64,000 bases of DNA. Source: Stutzerimonas frequens (GTDB lineage: Bacteria > Pseudomonadota > Gammaproteobacteria > Pseudomonadales > Pseudomonadaceae). Every line of letters begins with the position of its first letter. Position 1 is the stretch's first letter. Position numbers and translations under genes: made by a program. The stretch is taken from positions 338,890 through 402,889 of the forward strand of contig NZ_JAMOHM010000004.1 in the NCBI RefSeq assembly GCF_024448335.1, in the 5' to 3' direction. Shown here one piece after another: positions 9,780 to 18,644 of the stretch. Below the pieces are notes generated by a model. It ran no database searches, was not told the DNA's origin, and saw nothing but the letters and a program-made list of their open reading frames with translations.

Positions 9780-9808
9780 CCCCGCGAGGCAGGCCCTGCC
9801 TCGCGGGG
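9780..9808. terminator. Hairpin between convergent mcp and ferritin genes
   Basis: Arms CCCCGCGAGGCAG (9780-9792) and CTGCCTCGCGGGG (9796-9808) are perfect over 13 bp. It sits between two convergent genes and probably terminates both, although no long T-run follows. Confidence 0.65.
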
Positions 9809-9816
9809 TGGAAGGC

Positions 9817-10284
9817 TCAGCTGGCCTGGGATTGCAGGTAGTTCTGCAGACCGATGCGGTCGATCAGGCCGAGCTGCTGCTCGAGCCAGTAGGCGTGGTC
9901 TTCCTCGGTGTCGTGCAGCTGCAGCGCCAGCATGTCACGGGTCGGGTAGTCACCGTGCTGTTCGGCCAGCGCGATGCCCTGGGCCAGCGCGGCGCGCACC
10001 TTGTACTCCAGCGCCAGGTCGTTGCGCAGCATGTCCGGCACGCTGTGCCCCGGGTTGATCGGTTCCGGCGTCATGTCCGGGGTGCCTTCGAGAAAGAGGA
10101 TGCGCTTGAGCAGGGCATCGGCGTGCTGCGTCTCCTCCTCCATCTCGTGGTTGATGCGCTCGTAGAGCTTGCTGAAGCCCCAGTCGGCATACATCCGCGA
10201 ATGCAGGAAATACTGATCGCGCGCCGCCAGTTCGCCGCGCAACAGCTCCTTCAGATAGTCGATTACCGGTGCCTGGCCTTGCAT
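9817..10284 (-). CDS. ftnA: Bacterial ferritin, FtnA type (often annotated bacterioferritin)
   Basis: The product is 155 residues, a four-helix iron-storage protein with ferroxidase residues in [20 protein letters not shown] and EEDHAYW. It forms 24-subunit cages that oxidise and store iron in the cytoplasm. True bacterioferritins bind haem through Met52 (in the EMKHAD context); here the equivalent residue is Thr52 (ETQHAD). The sequence closely resembles P. aeruginosa PA4235, long called BfrA and later shown to be a haem-free ferritin, FtnA. It stands alone, convergent with the chemoreceptor gene. Confidence 0.9.
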   Translation of the reverse strand: MQGQAPVIDYLKELLRGELAARDQYFLHSRMYADWGFSKLYERINHEMEEETQHADALLKRILFLEGTPDMTPEPINPGHSVPDMLRNDLALEYKVRAALAQGIALAEQHGDYPTRDMLALQLHDTEEDHAYWLEQQLGLIDRIGLQNYLQSQAS

Positions 10285-10316
10285 TGCGTATTCCCCATGA
10301 GTGATGCGCCTTCAAC

Positions 10317-10336
10317 AGCGGGCAAGCATCCCCGCT
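10317..10336. other. Small inverted repeat upstream of ftnA
   Basis: Perfect arms AGCGGG and CCCGCT around an eight-base loop, 33 bases before the ftnA start in the ftnA-RND spacer (10285-10528). It could be part of either promoter region; role unknown. Confidence 0.25.
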
Positions 10337-10528
10337 GAGTTCACGACGGTCAAGCGCTGCAAAGACGCAGCCGCTCATGCGTCAGTGTGGCAGAGCATTG
10401 GCGAAAATCGACCACCCGGTCACCCCGTTGGCAACAATTTGCCGCCGAACTCCTGCGCCGACGCAGGGCTCTACTGTCAGTCCCAACGGGCGTCAGCGCG
10501 CCCGCAACGCGAGCAGCCAGGAGCCCCG

Positions 10529-11608
10529 ATGACGTCAACACGAGCATTTCCAGTGACCCTGGCCTGGTTGACGATCTTCGCCTGCGCACTGCCACTGCTC
10601 GGCGGCTGTTCCTCGGAAGCCGAGCCAGCACCCCAGCCACCACGGGTGGCGCTGGTCGAGCCGCTGCAGGCAGCCGAGCCGCAAGCCGAGGCGCTGCGCT
10701 TCTCCGGCGTGGTGCAGAGCGTGACGTCCACGCAGCTGTCATTCGAGGTGGCCGGGCGTATCGAGCGCATCCTCGTCGACGAAGGTACCCGCGTGATCCG
10801 AGGACAGCCGCTGGCGCAGCTGGATCGCACCGACTACCGCCTGCAGCTGCGCGAAGCCGAGGCGCGCCTGCGTCAACTGGAAGCGGATCTGGCGCGCAAA
10901 CGCACCCTGCTCGCCGAAGGCATCCTCGCGCCGGCCGCCATCGAAGCGCTGCAAGCCAACACGGTGGCGGCACGGGTGGCACGCGACAGCGCCCAGCGCG
11001 ATCTCGATCAAAGCACGCTGAATGCACCGTTCGACGGCGTGGTGGCGCGCCGTCTGGCCGAGCCGGACATGGTGGTCGCGGTGGGCACGCCGGTCTTCGA
11101 GATGCAGGACAACGGTCACATCGAGGTCAGCGTCGACCTGCCGGAAACCGCCGCCTTGAGCATTCCGCTCGGCCCCGGTCTGCAGGCCGAAGGCGAGCTG
11201 GTGATCGCCGATGTACGCCTGCCGCTGCGCTACAAGGAACACAGCACGCAACCGCGTGAAGGCGCGCGGACCTACCGCCTGGTGCTGCAGGGCGAGCCGC
11301 CGGAGGAGTACAACCTGCTGCCGGGCATGGCCATGCGCGTCAGCATCGAACGTCCGCCGCAGCCGCAGAGGACCCGCGACGCCTTCCGCCTGCCGCTGTC
11401 GGCGCTGCAGACCGGCAGCGACGGCCAGCACTTCATCTGGCAGGCGGACGATGGCCGCGCGCGGCGGCAGCCGGTGCAGCTCGAGCGGGTCGATGGCGAT
11501 CAGGCACTGATTCGCGGTGACGGCCTGCAGGCGCAGATGCCGATCATCGTCGCTGGCGGCAGCAAGCTGCACGAGGACCAGCCGATCGAAGCGCAGGAGC
11601 GGAACTGA
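10529..11608 (+). CDS. RND efflux periplasmic adaptor lipoprotein
   Basis: The product is 359 residues. The signal peptide ends in the lipobox LLGGC with Cys27 as the lipid-anchored residue. The mature part has the membrane-fusion-protein layout: biotinyl-like half (QLSFEVAGRIERILVDEGTRV), coiled-coil hairpin at about 105-165, second lipoyl half (LNAPFDGVVARRL), then beta-barrel and membrane-proximal domains. It bridges the RND pump and the outer-membrane channel. It is the first gene of a three-gene operon, four bases before the pump gene. The ATG at 10529 follows a CAGGAG ribosome site; the frame extends to 10301 without support. Confidence 0.93.
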   Translation: MTSTRAFPVTLAWLTIFACALPLLGGCSSEAEPAPQPPRVALVEPLQAAEPQAEALRFSGVVQSVTSTQLSFEVAGRIERILVDEGTRVIRGQPLAQLDRTDYRLQLREAEARLRQLEADLARKRTLLAEGILAPAAIEALQANTVAARVARDSAQRDLDQSTLNAPFDGVVARRLAEPDMVVAVGTPVFEMQDNGHIEVSVDLPETAALSIPLGPGLQAEGELVIADVRLPLRYKEHSTQPREGARTYRLVLQGEPPEEYNLLPGMAMRVSIERPPQPQRTRDAFRLPLSALQTGSDGQHFIWQADDGRARRQPVQLERVDGDQALIRGDGLQAQMPIIVAGGSKLHEDQPIEAQERN

Positions 11609-11612
11609 GCCG

Positions 11613-14600
11613 ATGGATTTCGCCCGCTACGCCATCACCCGGCCGGTCAACATCTGGATTCTGGTACTGATCTGCCTGCTCGGCGGCACCCTCGCCTTCT
11701 TCGAGATCGGCCGCCTGGAAGACCCGGAATTCACCATCAAGCAGGCCATCGTCAACGTGCAGTACCCCGGCGCCACAGCGCTGGAGGTCGAGCAACAGGT
11801 GACCGAACCGCTGGAGAGCGCGATCCAGCAGATGTCGCAGATCAAGGAGATCCGCTCGCGCTCGATGCCGGGCATCGCCGAGATTCGCGTGGAGATGCAG
11901 GACCGCTACGACGGCGATGCGCTGCCGCAGATCTGGGACGAGCTGCGCAACAAGATCAACGATGCCCAGGGCGACCTGCCGCCGGGGATCGAACCGCCGC
12001 AGGTCAACGATGATTTCGGCGACGTCTACGGCATCTTCTACGCGCTGACCGGCGACGGCCTGACGCTCAAGGAGCTGCACGAGACGGCCAAGGATCTGCG
12101 CCGCGCGCTGGTGGCCGCCGACGGCGTCGGCAAGGTCGAGATCGCCGGCGTGCAGGAAGAACGCATCCTCGTGGAAGTCGACCAGGCGCAGCTGGCCGCG
12201 ATGGGCATCGCCCCCGAGGAGATCGCGGCGGCGCTGGCCGACACCGATGCCGCAGTGGATGCCGGCGGCGTGCATGCCGGCGAGTTTTTCGTGCGCCTGC
12301 GCCCGAGCGGCGCCTTCGATTCGCTCGACGAGCTGCGCGCATTGCCGGTCGGCCAGGGCCCGCAGCGGGTCGAGCTGGGCGCCATCGCCAAGCTGTCGCG
12401 CGACTACGCCGAGCGGCCGCGGCAGATCATCCGCCACAACGGCCAGGCGGCGCTGACTCTGGGTGTCAGCGGTGTCTCGGGCGCGAACATCGTCGAGGTC
12501 GGCCACAGCGTCGAGGCGGCGTTGCAGGCCATCGAACACCGCATGCCACTGGGCGCCGAACTGCATCCGCTGTACGAGCAGCACCGGATCGTCGATGAGT
12601 CGGTCAACAGCTTCGCGCTCAACGTGTTCCTCTCGGTGGCCATCGTGGTCGGCGTGCTGTGCATCGCCATGGGACTGCGCGCCGGCGTCATCATCGGCGC
12701 GGTGCTGTTTCTCACCGTGCTCGGCACGCTGCTGGTGATGTGGCTGGCGGGCATTGAGCTGGAGCGGATTTCCCTCGGCGCGCTGATCATCGCCATGGGC
12801 ATGCTGGTCGACAATGCGGTGGTGGTCTGCGACGGCATGCTGGTACGCCAGCGCCAGGGCAAGAGCATCCTCGAAGCCTCGCAGGAAACGCTGCAACAGA
12901 CGCAGTGGCCGCTGCTCGGCGCCACCATCATCGGCATCCTCGCCTTCGCCGGCATCGGTCTGTCCCAGGACACCACCGGCGAATTCCTCTTCTCGCTGTT
13001 TTTCGTCATCGCCGTGTCGCTGCTGCTCAGCTGGCTGCTGGCGCTGCTGCTGGTGCCGCTGTTCGGTCATTACCTGCTGCGCAATGCCAAGACCGACGAA
13101 GACCCCGACGCGGCGTACGACGGCCCCTGGTACAACCGCTACCGGCGACTGGCCGGCGGCGTGCTGCATCGGCCCTGGCTGACCATCGGCGTGCTGGTCG
13201 TGCTGACGGTGGTCAGCGCGGTGATCTTCACTCGCCTGCCGCAGAGTTTCTTCCCGCCTTCGAGCACGCCGCTGTTCTACGTCAACCTGTTCCTGCCGCA
13301 GGGCACGCACATTCGCGACACCGCAAAGACCGCCTCTGACGTGGAGGCGTATCTGGCGGAGCTGGAGGGCGTCAGCGAGGTGTCCAGCTTCATCGGCGCC
13401 GGCGCCTCGCGCTTCATGCTGACCTATATGCCGGAGCAGCCGAATTCGGCGCTGATGCACTTTCTCGTGCGCACCGAAGATGCCGAGCTGATCGCCGGGC
13501 TGGTGCGGCAGATCAACCAGCAGCTACCGCAACGCTATCCCTCGGCCGACGTCTCGGCCGCGCAGTTCATGTTTGGCCCCAATGCCGAAGCCAAGCTGGA
13601 AGCGCGCATCAGCGGCCCGGACATCGAGGTGCTGCGGGCCATTTCCGCCGAGGGACGCAAGCGGCTGCAGGCCGAAGGCAAGGTGTTCAACGTGCGCGAT
13701 GACTGGCGCCAGCAGGTGCTGGTGCTGCGCCCGCAACTGGCACTGGATCGCCTCGCCGATGCCGGCCTGACCCGCCAGGCCGTGGCGCGTGCCCTGGCCG
13801 CCGGCAGCGAGGGCCAGCGGGTCAGCCTGCTGCGCGAGCGCGACGAGCTGATCCCGGTATTGCTGCGCGCCGCGCCGGAGGACCGCATCGATAGCGGCGA
13901 GCTGCTGCAACGGCTGATCTGGAGCCCCGCCGGCACCGGCTACGTGCCACTGGCGCAGGTCGCCGATGGCATCGAGCCGGTCAGCGAGGACAGCATCATC
14001 GTGCGCTACGACCGCGAGCGCACCATCTCCATCCGCGCCGAACCACGCGACGGCGAGAACACCAACGCAGCGCACGAGCGCATACGCCCGCTGATCGAGG
14101 GCATCGAACTGCCGGTCAACTACAGCCTGAAATGGGGCGGCGACTACGAACAGTCTTCCGAGGCCCAGCAGGCGCTGGCCAGCACGCTGGCGGTGCCCTA
14201 CCTGGCAATGGTGCTGGTCACCGTGCTGCTGTTCGCCCGGGTGCGCCAACCGCTGATGATCTGGGCGGTGGTGCCCATGGCCATCTGCGGGGTGAGTTTC
14301 GGCCTACTGCTCACTGGCCAGGCGTTCGGCTTCATGGCACTGCTCGGCCTGCTCAGTCTCACCGGCATGCTGATCAAGAATGCCGTGGTGCTGGTGGACG
14401 AGATCGACCGGCAGATCGACGACGAGGTGCCACGCCTGACCGCCATCATCGAAGCCTCGGCGTCGCGCCTGCGCCCGGTGATGATGGCCGCCGGCACCAC
14501 CGTGCTGGGCATGGTGCCGCTGCTGTTCGACCCGTTCTTCGCCAACATGGCAGTGACCATCATGGGCGGCCTGGGCTTCGCCACCCTGCTGACCCTGCTC

Positions 14601-14657
14601 GCCGTGCCCTGTCTGTATCTGCTGTTGATGAAAGTGCGCCAGGAGGAAACCGCATGA
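11613..14657 (+). CDS. RND family multidrug efflux permease
   Basis: The product is 1014 residues, the size of HAE1-group RND pumps, with 12 membrane segments and two large periplasmic loops. The TM4 proton-relay Asp is Asp400 (GMLVDNAVVV); the second Asp found in AcrB is Asn here. The TM10 Lys is Lys922 (GMLIKNAVVLVDE). The protein uses proton influx to expel compounds through the adaptor and channel encoded on either side. The ATG at 11613 gives the usual amino end MDFARYAITRPVNIWIL; the frame runs back to 11517 inside the adaptor gene. Its stop overlaps the next start in ATGA. Substrates are not predictable. Confidence 0.95.
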   Translation: MDFARYAITRPVNIWILVLICLLGGTLAFFEIGRLEDPEFTIKQAIVNVQYPGATALEVEQQVTEPLESAIQQMSQIKEIRSRSMPGIAEIRVEMQDRYDGDALPQIWDELRNKINDAQGDLPPGIEPPQVNDDFGDVYGIFYALTGDGLTLKELHETAKDLRRALVAADGVGKVEIAGVQEERILVEVDQAQLAAMGIAPEEIAAALADTDAAVDAGGVHAGEFFVRLRPSGAFDSLDELRALPVGQGPQRVELGAIAKLSRDYAERPRQIIRHNGQAALTLGVSGVSGANIVEVGHSVEAALQAIEHRMPLGAELHPLYEQHRIVDESVNSFALNVFLSVAIVVGVLCIAMGLRAGVIIGAVLFLTVLGTLLVMWLAGIELERISLGALIIAMGMLVDNAVVVCDGMLVRQRQGKSILEASQETLQQTQWPLLGATIIGILAFAGIGLSQDTTGEFLFSLFFVIAVSLLLSWLLALLLVPLFGHYLLRNAKTDEDPDAAYDGPWYNRYRRLAGGVLHRPWLTIGVLVVLTVVSAVIFTRLPQSFFPPSSTPLFYVNLFLPQGTHIRDTAKTASDVEAYLAELEGVSEVSSFIGAGASRFMLTYMPEQPNSALMHFLVRTEDAELIAGLVRQINQQLPQRYPSADVSAAQFMFGPNAEAKLEARISGPDIEVLRAISAEGRKRLQAEGKVFNVRDDWRQQVLVLRPQLALDRLADAGLTRQAVARALAAGSEGQRVSLLRERDELIPVLLRAAPEDRIDSGELLQRLIWSPAGTGYVPLAQVADGIEPVSEDSIIVRYDRERTISIRAEPRDGENTNAAHERIRPLIEGIELPVNYSLKWGGDYEQSSEAQQALASTLAVPYLAMVLVTVLLFARVRQPLMIWAVVPMAICGVSFGLLLTGQAFGFMALLGLLSLTGMLIKNAVVLVDEIDRQIDDEVPRLTAIIEASASRLRPVMMAAGTTVLGMVPLLFDPFFANMAVTIMGGLGFATLLTLLAVPCLYLLLMKVRQEETA

Positions 14658-16126
14658 GCGCCAAGCCTCTGGCCGTCCCACTGCTGCTCGTTCTGGCCCT
14701 GGGCGCCTGCTCCAGCGCACCGCAGCACGCCGAACCTCAGCTGCCGGAGGCCTGGTTCAGTGCCGCCGGCAGCCACGCGGCGGATGCCGAGACATTGGCT
14801 GCCTGGTGGCGCCAGTTCGACGACCCGCAGCTCACCGCGCTGGTCCACCGCGCCATGCAGCAGAACCACGATGTTCGCCTGGCCATGGCGCGGGTCGACA
14901 GCGCCCGCGCGCAGCTGCGCCAGTCGCGCGCCGGCCTGCTGCCGAGCTTCGACCTGCCGGGCTCGGCCAGCCGCCAGTGGATCGAGAACGACCAGGACGC
15001 CGAACCCGGCAGCCCGCTGGCCGATTTCATCCCCGACGACGACGTGATCAGCTTCGATACCTGGGAGCTAGCGCTGCAGGCGACCTGGGAACTCGACCTG
15101 TTCGGCGCCACCCGCGCGCGGCGTGACAGTGCGGCCCAGCAGCTGCGCTCGGCCGAGGCACAGACGATCGCCGCGCGCTTGGCCGTGGCCTCGAATACCG
15201 CCCAGGGCTATCTGCAGCTGCGCGCGTTGCAGGGCCAGCGCGCGTTGCTGGTCGAAGGCATCGAAGTGGCGCGCGAGCTGGAGCGTATCGCCGGGCTGCT
15301 GTTCTACGCCGGCGAAGTGACCCGGCTGGACGTGGAGGCCACATCCGCCGAACGCGCATCGCTGGAAGCCGATCTGGACGAGCTGGACATCCACCTGGCC
15401 GAAGCGCAGCTGGCGCTGGATACCCTGCTCGCCGAGCCGCCGGGCAGCACCGCCACGCGGCTCGCCGCCAGCGCGCCGGTCCCGCTGGCGGAGCAGCGCA
15501 TCGCTCCCGGCCAGCCCATCGACCTGCTGCGCCGCCGCCCGGACCTGATCGCCGAAGCCGCACGGCTGGACGCTGCCGAGCTGCAATCACTGGCCGCGCG
15601 CCGTGACCTGTTCCCCAAGCTGGCGGTGCAGGCCGCGGTGGGCCGCTCCGGCTTCGCTCTGGGAGACGCGATATCCGGCGCCTCCAACTTCGCCCGGGTC
15701 GGCGCGACCTTCGGCCTGCCGCTGTTGGACTATCCACGCCGCGGCGCCGCCATCGACCTGGCCGATGCCGAGGGCGAGACGGCTTACATCGCCTTCGAGC
15801 AGGCGCTGGCCCGCGCGCTGGAGGAAGTCGAACGGGGCCTGACGAGGATGGCCGGTCAGCAGCGCAGGCACGCATCCCTCAGCCGTACCCGCGAGCACCG
15901 TGAACGGGCGCATCGGCTGGCGCAGCGCAGCTACGAGCTGGGTGAGGCGAACCTGAGCGAGGTGCTGGACGCCCAGCGCGGTGCGCTACAGGCCCGCCAG
16001 CGCGCACTGGAAGGGCGGACCGCGCTGGCGACGGCGCAGGTGGCGTTGTATGTGGCGCTGGGAGGCGGCTGGCATGCTGAGTCCGCACATGCTGCGGACT
16101 CGTCTTCAGAGACAGCGACGCACTGA
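14654..16126 (+). CDS. RND efflux outer-membrane channel lipoprotein (OprM/NodT family)
   Basis: The product is 490 residues. The signal peptide has the lipobox ALGAC with Cys19 lipidated. The rest is two outer-membrane-efflux-protein repeats forming a TolC-like barrel and tunnel, including the family motif RRPDLIAEAARLDAAE about two-thirds of the way along. It forms the outer exit of the pump and starts inside the pump stop codon (ATGA overlap), which implies translational coupling. A hairpin follows the gene. Confidence 0.93.
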   Translation: MSAKPLAVPLLLVLALGACSSAPQHAEPQLPEAWFSAAGSHAADAETLAAWWRQFDDPQLTALVHRAMQQNHDVRLAMARVDSARAQLRQSRAGLLPSFDLPGSASRQWIENDQDAEPGSPLADFIPDDDVISFDTWELALQATWELDLFGATRARRDSAAQQLRSAEAQTIAARLAVASNTAQGYLQLRALQGQRALLVEGIEVARELERIAGLLFYAGEVTRLDVEATSAERASLEADLDELDIHLAEAQLALDTLLAEPPGSTATRLAASAPVPLAEQRIAPGQPIDLLRRRPDLIAEAARLDAAELQSLAARRDLFPKLAVQAAVGRSGFALGDAISGASNFARVGATFGLPLLDYPRRGAAIDLADAEGETAYIAFEQALARALEEVERGLTRMAGQQRRHASLSRTREHRERAHRLAQRSYELGEANLSEVLDAQRGALQARQRALEGRTALATAQVALYVALGGGWHAESAHAADSSSETATH

Positions 16127-16182
16127 ATACCTTTTTGGGTACGGGCGAGCCTCAAACGACGCGGTGAGTAAAACAGAGCCCA

Positions 16183-16208
16183 CAGTCTCCGGCCCTCGCC
16201 GGAGACTG
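16183..16208. terminator. Hairpin between convergent efflux operon and RIO kinase gene
   Basis: Perfect 11-bp arms CAGTCTCCGGC (16183-16193) and GCCGGAGACTG (16198-16208) with a CCTC loop. It is placed to end both convergent transcripts; no clear T-run is present on the plus strand. Confidence 0.6.
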
Positions 16209-16212
16209 CCAA

Positions 16213-17103
16213 TCAGCCCTTCATCCACGGCGGCACCGGCGGTTCATCCTGCGGCGCATCGTCCGCGCCCCGCATGGCCTCCCGCCGCGCCTGCTCGGCC
16301 AACGTCGCCTTGATCTCGCGCATCACCGCATCGATATCCGCGGCATCCTCCGGCTCGGCGAACTCCCCGGTCAGCTCCGTCTCGGGCGTCAGTTTGCCCT
16401 GCTCATATAGCGCCCACATTTCCTTGGCGTAACGGGTGAACTTGAGTTCCGGCGCGAAGCGGCCGAAATAGGCGGCCATGTTGCCGACGTCCCGCTCGAG
16501 CATTTCGAAGGCATGGTTGTTGCCCGCTGCATCCACCGCCTGCGGCAGATCGATGATCACCGGGCCATGCTCGTCGAGCAGCACGTTGAACTCGGACAGG
16601 TCGCCATGCACCAGCCCGGCGCAGAGCATCTTCACCACTTCATGGATCATGAACGCATGGAACTCGCGGGCATCGTCCGGATGCAGGTCGACGTCGTTCA
16701 GTCGCGGCGCGGCATCGCCATCCTCGCCGGCGATCATCTCCATCAGCAGCACGCCGTCGAGGAAATCGTAGGGCTTGGGCACCCGCACGCCGGCGTCGGC
16801 CAGGCGGAACAGGGCCGCGACCTCAGCGTTCTGCCAGTTCTCTTCCTTCTCCTTGCGCCCGTGCTTGGAGCCCTTGGCCATGGCGCGCGCATCGCGACTG
16901 CTGCGCACCTTGCGCCCCTCCTGGTATTTCACGGCCTGCCTGAAGCTGCGCTTGTTGGCTTCCTTGTAGACCTTGGCGCAGCGCAGCTCGTCGCCACAGC
17001 GCACCACATACACCGCTGCTTCCTTGCCGCTCATCAGCGGCCGCAGCACCTCGTCGATCAGGCCATCCTCGATCAGCGGTTCGAGTCGTTTAGGCGTTTT
17101 CAT
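16213..17103 (-). CDS. RIO1-type serine protein kinase
   Basis: The product is 296 residues. It has a RIO-type ATP-binding loop (LMSGKEAAVYVVRCGDE, about 23-39), the catalytic loop HGDLSEFNVLL (Asp is the catalytic base) and the metal-binding IIDLPQAVD. Basic residues between, RSSRDARAMAKGSKHGRKEK, are the flexible loop of the family. The C-terminal tail is acidic and Pro-rich. In bacteria the substrate is unknown; in archaea and eukaryotes RIO kinases act in ribosome maturation. A close relative exists in P. aeruginosa (PA4780). It is divergent from ada. Confidence 0.9.
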   Translation of the reverse strand: MKTPKRLEPLIEDGLIDEVLRPLMSGKEAAVYVVRCGDELRCAKVYKEANKRSFRQAVKYQEGRKVRSSRDARAMAKGSKHGRKEKEENWQNAEVAALFRLADAGVRVPKPYDFLDGVLLMEMIAGEDGDAAPRLNDVDLHPDDAREFHAFMIHEVVKMLCAGLVHGDLSEFNVLLDEHGPVIIDLPQAVDAAGNNHAFEMLERDVGNMAAYFGRFAPELKFTRYAKEMWALYEQGKLTPETELTGEFAEPEDAADIDAVMREIKATLAEQARREAMRGADDAPQDEPPVPPWMKG

Positions 17104-17260
17104 CAGCGGCTTGCAGGTCCTTCAGTGCGGGGCGGGGCTGCAGGTTACGGCAATCGCATAGCGGCTTCCATGCCTCCCATCGAGTTTGAAAGCACGCTTT
17201 GGCTTGGCGCACAGCACGCGCAAAGCCGACAATCGGACCATCATCTCTTGGAGCACCGCC

Positions 17261-18301
17261 ATGCTCGATGAAGACCGTTACTGGCAGGCGCTGTGCGAGC
17301 GCGACGCCGCCTTCGATGGGCGTTTCGTTTTCGCCGTGCGCTCGACCGGTATTTTCTGCCGCCCCAGCTGCCCGGCACGGCGCCCGGCGCGTGAACGGGT
17401 GGCGTTCTACGCCGATGGCGAAGCAGCGCGAGTCGCCGGCTTTCGCCCGTGTCGACGCTGTTCGCCGCTGGGGCCGAGTCCGAGCCAGCAGCTGGACGCG
17501 CTGGTCGTCGCCGCCTGCCGCCTGCTCGATGACGCCGTAACGCCGCTGACGCTGCCGCAGCTGGCCGCACGCATCGGTCTGTCACCGGCGCACCTGTCAC
17601 GCGCGTTCAAGGCGCGCACCGGCCTGACGCCGCATGCCTGGGCCGCCGCGCGCCGGCGTGAACGCCTCGACGCCCAGCTGCCGAAAGCCGATTCGGTACT
17701 CGATGCCGCCCTTGCCGTCGGCTACTCCGGCACCCGTGGGCCCTATGCCGAGGCGCAGGCGCTGAGCCCGGCGCAGCGGCGTCGAAAGGGCGCTGGCGAA
17801 ACCCTGCGTTACGCTATGGCCTCCTGCCCGCTCGGCCTGCTGCTGATCGCCGCCAGCGACAAGGGTCTCTGCGCGCTGTTGTTCGGCGATGACGAGGCCG
17901 CGCTGGAACAGGAGCTGCGCTCACGCTTCGCCGCCGCCACGCTGCAGCGCGATCAGGCCGGGCTGGGCAATTGGTTGCAGGCGATCATCGGCCAGCTGGA
18001 GGAACCGCAGCGCGCCGCCCAGCTGCCCCTCGACCTGCGCGGCACGGCCTTCCAGCAGCGCGTCTGGCAGGCGTTGCAGCAGATTCCAGCAGGCCAGACA
18101 CGCCGCTACGGCGAGCTGGCTGCAAGCCTCGGCAGCCACGCCCGAGCGGTGGCGCGCGCCTGCGCCAGCAACCCGGTCGGCCTGCTGGTGCCCTGTCACC
18201 GCGTGGTTGGTAGCCAGAACGCGCTGACCGGCTACCGCTGGGGGCTGGCGCGCAAGGCGGCATTGCTCGAGCGCGAAGGGCAAGGCGAATCGGGAGCCTG
18301 A
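17261..18301 (+). CDS. ada: Bifunctional Ada: methylphosphotriester acceptor/activator and O6-methylguanine methyltransferase
   Basis: The product is 346 residues, near the E. coli Ada length of 354. The N-terminal zinc domain has Cys33, Cys37, Cys64 and Cys67; one of them accepts methyl groups from DNA phosphotriesters. An AraC-type helix-turn-helix follows (LTLPQLAARIGLSPAHLSRAF). The C-terminal methyltransferase domain has the acceptor Cys312 in PCHRV. Methylated Ada is expected to activate its own gene. The ATG at 17261 has TTGGAG upstream; the frame extends to 17186 inside the divergent promoter region. It is followed by a small gene and tatD on the same strand. Confidence 0.95.
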   Translation: MLDEDRYWQALCERDAAFDGRFVFAVRSTGIFCRPSCPARRPARERVAFYADGEAARVAGFRPCRRCSPLGPSPSQQLDALVVAACRLLDDAVTPLTLPQLAARIGLSPAHLSRAFKARTGLTPHAWAAARRRERLDAQLPKADSVLDAALAVGYSGTRGPYAEAQALSPAQRRRKGAGETLRYAMASCPLGLLLIAASDKGLCALLFGDDEAALEQELRSRFAAATLQRDQAGLGNWLQAIIGQLEEPQRAAQLPLDLRGTAFQQRVWQALQQIPAGQTRRYGELAASLGSHARAVARACASNPVGLLVPCHRVVGSQNALTGYRWGLARKAALLEREGQGESGA

Positions 18302-18350
18302 GCGGATTTCGGCGGTCGGATACTGCAGTACCGACCGCAGGAAGCCTGCC

Positions 18351-18593
18351 ATGACCGAACTGAAGCGTTACCGCATCCACTACCGCATCAACGGCGAGCC
18401 CGCTTCGCTGCTGATGAGCTCGTTCGAACTGCCCAGCCTGGAACAGGCCGAACTGGAGATTCTCCTGCACCATGTCCGCGAGCCGCGCGCCGCGGTCGAT
18501 GCGCCCTGGGAGAACCCGGTGCACCCCAGCGAAGCCAGCCGACTGAGCGAACTGGGCGTCAGCGATGTTCAGATCGAAGAGGAAAACCGCTGA
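18351..18593 (+). CDS. Hypothetical protein, 80 residues
   Basis: I do not recognise a named family. The protein is acidic, with no signal or membrane segment. It starts MTELKRYRIHYRINGEPASL, followed by a Leu- and Glu-rich helix (PSLEQAELEILLHHV) and an acidic end. It lies 49 bases after ada and 51 bases before tatD, on the same strand, and codon use is like its neighbours. A small cytoplasmic protein with a beta-alpha fold is as far as one can go. Confidence 0.75.
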   Translation: MTELKRYRIHYRINGEPASLLMSSFELPSLEQAELEILLHHVREPRAAVDAPWENPVHPSEASRLSELGVSDVQIEEENR

Positions 18594-18644
18594 CGAGGCT
18601 GTAGCATTGCCGCCCGTTCACCGCCGACCGTACGGAGTCTGCTC

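Noticed and set aside
11544..13460. 638-residue open frame antisense to the RND pump gene
   Set aside because: Shadow frame with His/Gln/Arg-rich low-complexity composition.
17186..17260. Ada box upstream of ada
   Set aside because: A GCGCAAAGC-like word is present, but the match to the E. coli Ada box is too weak to call.
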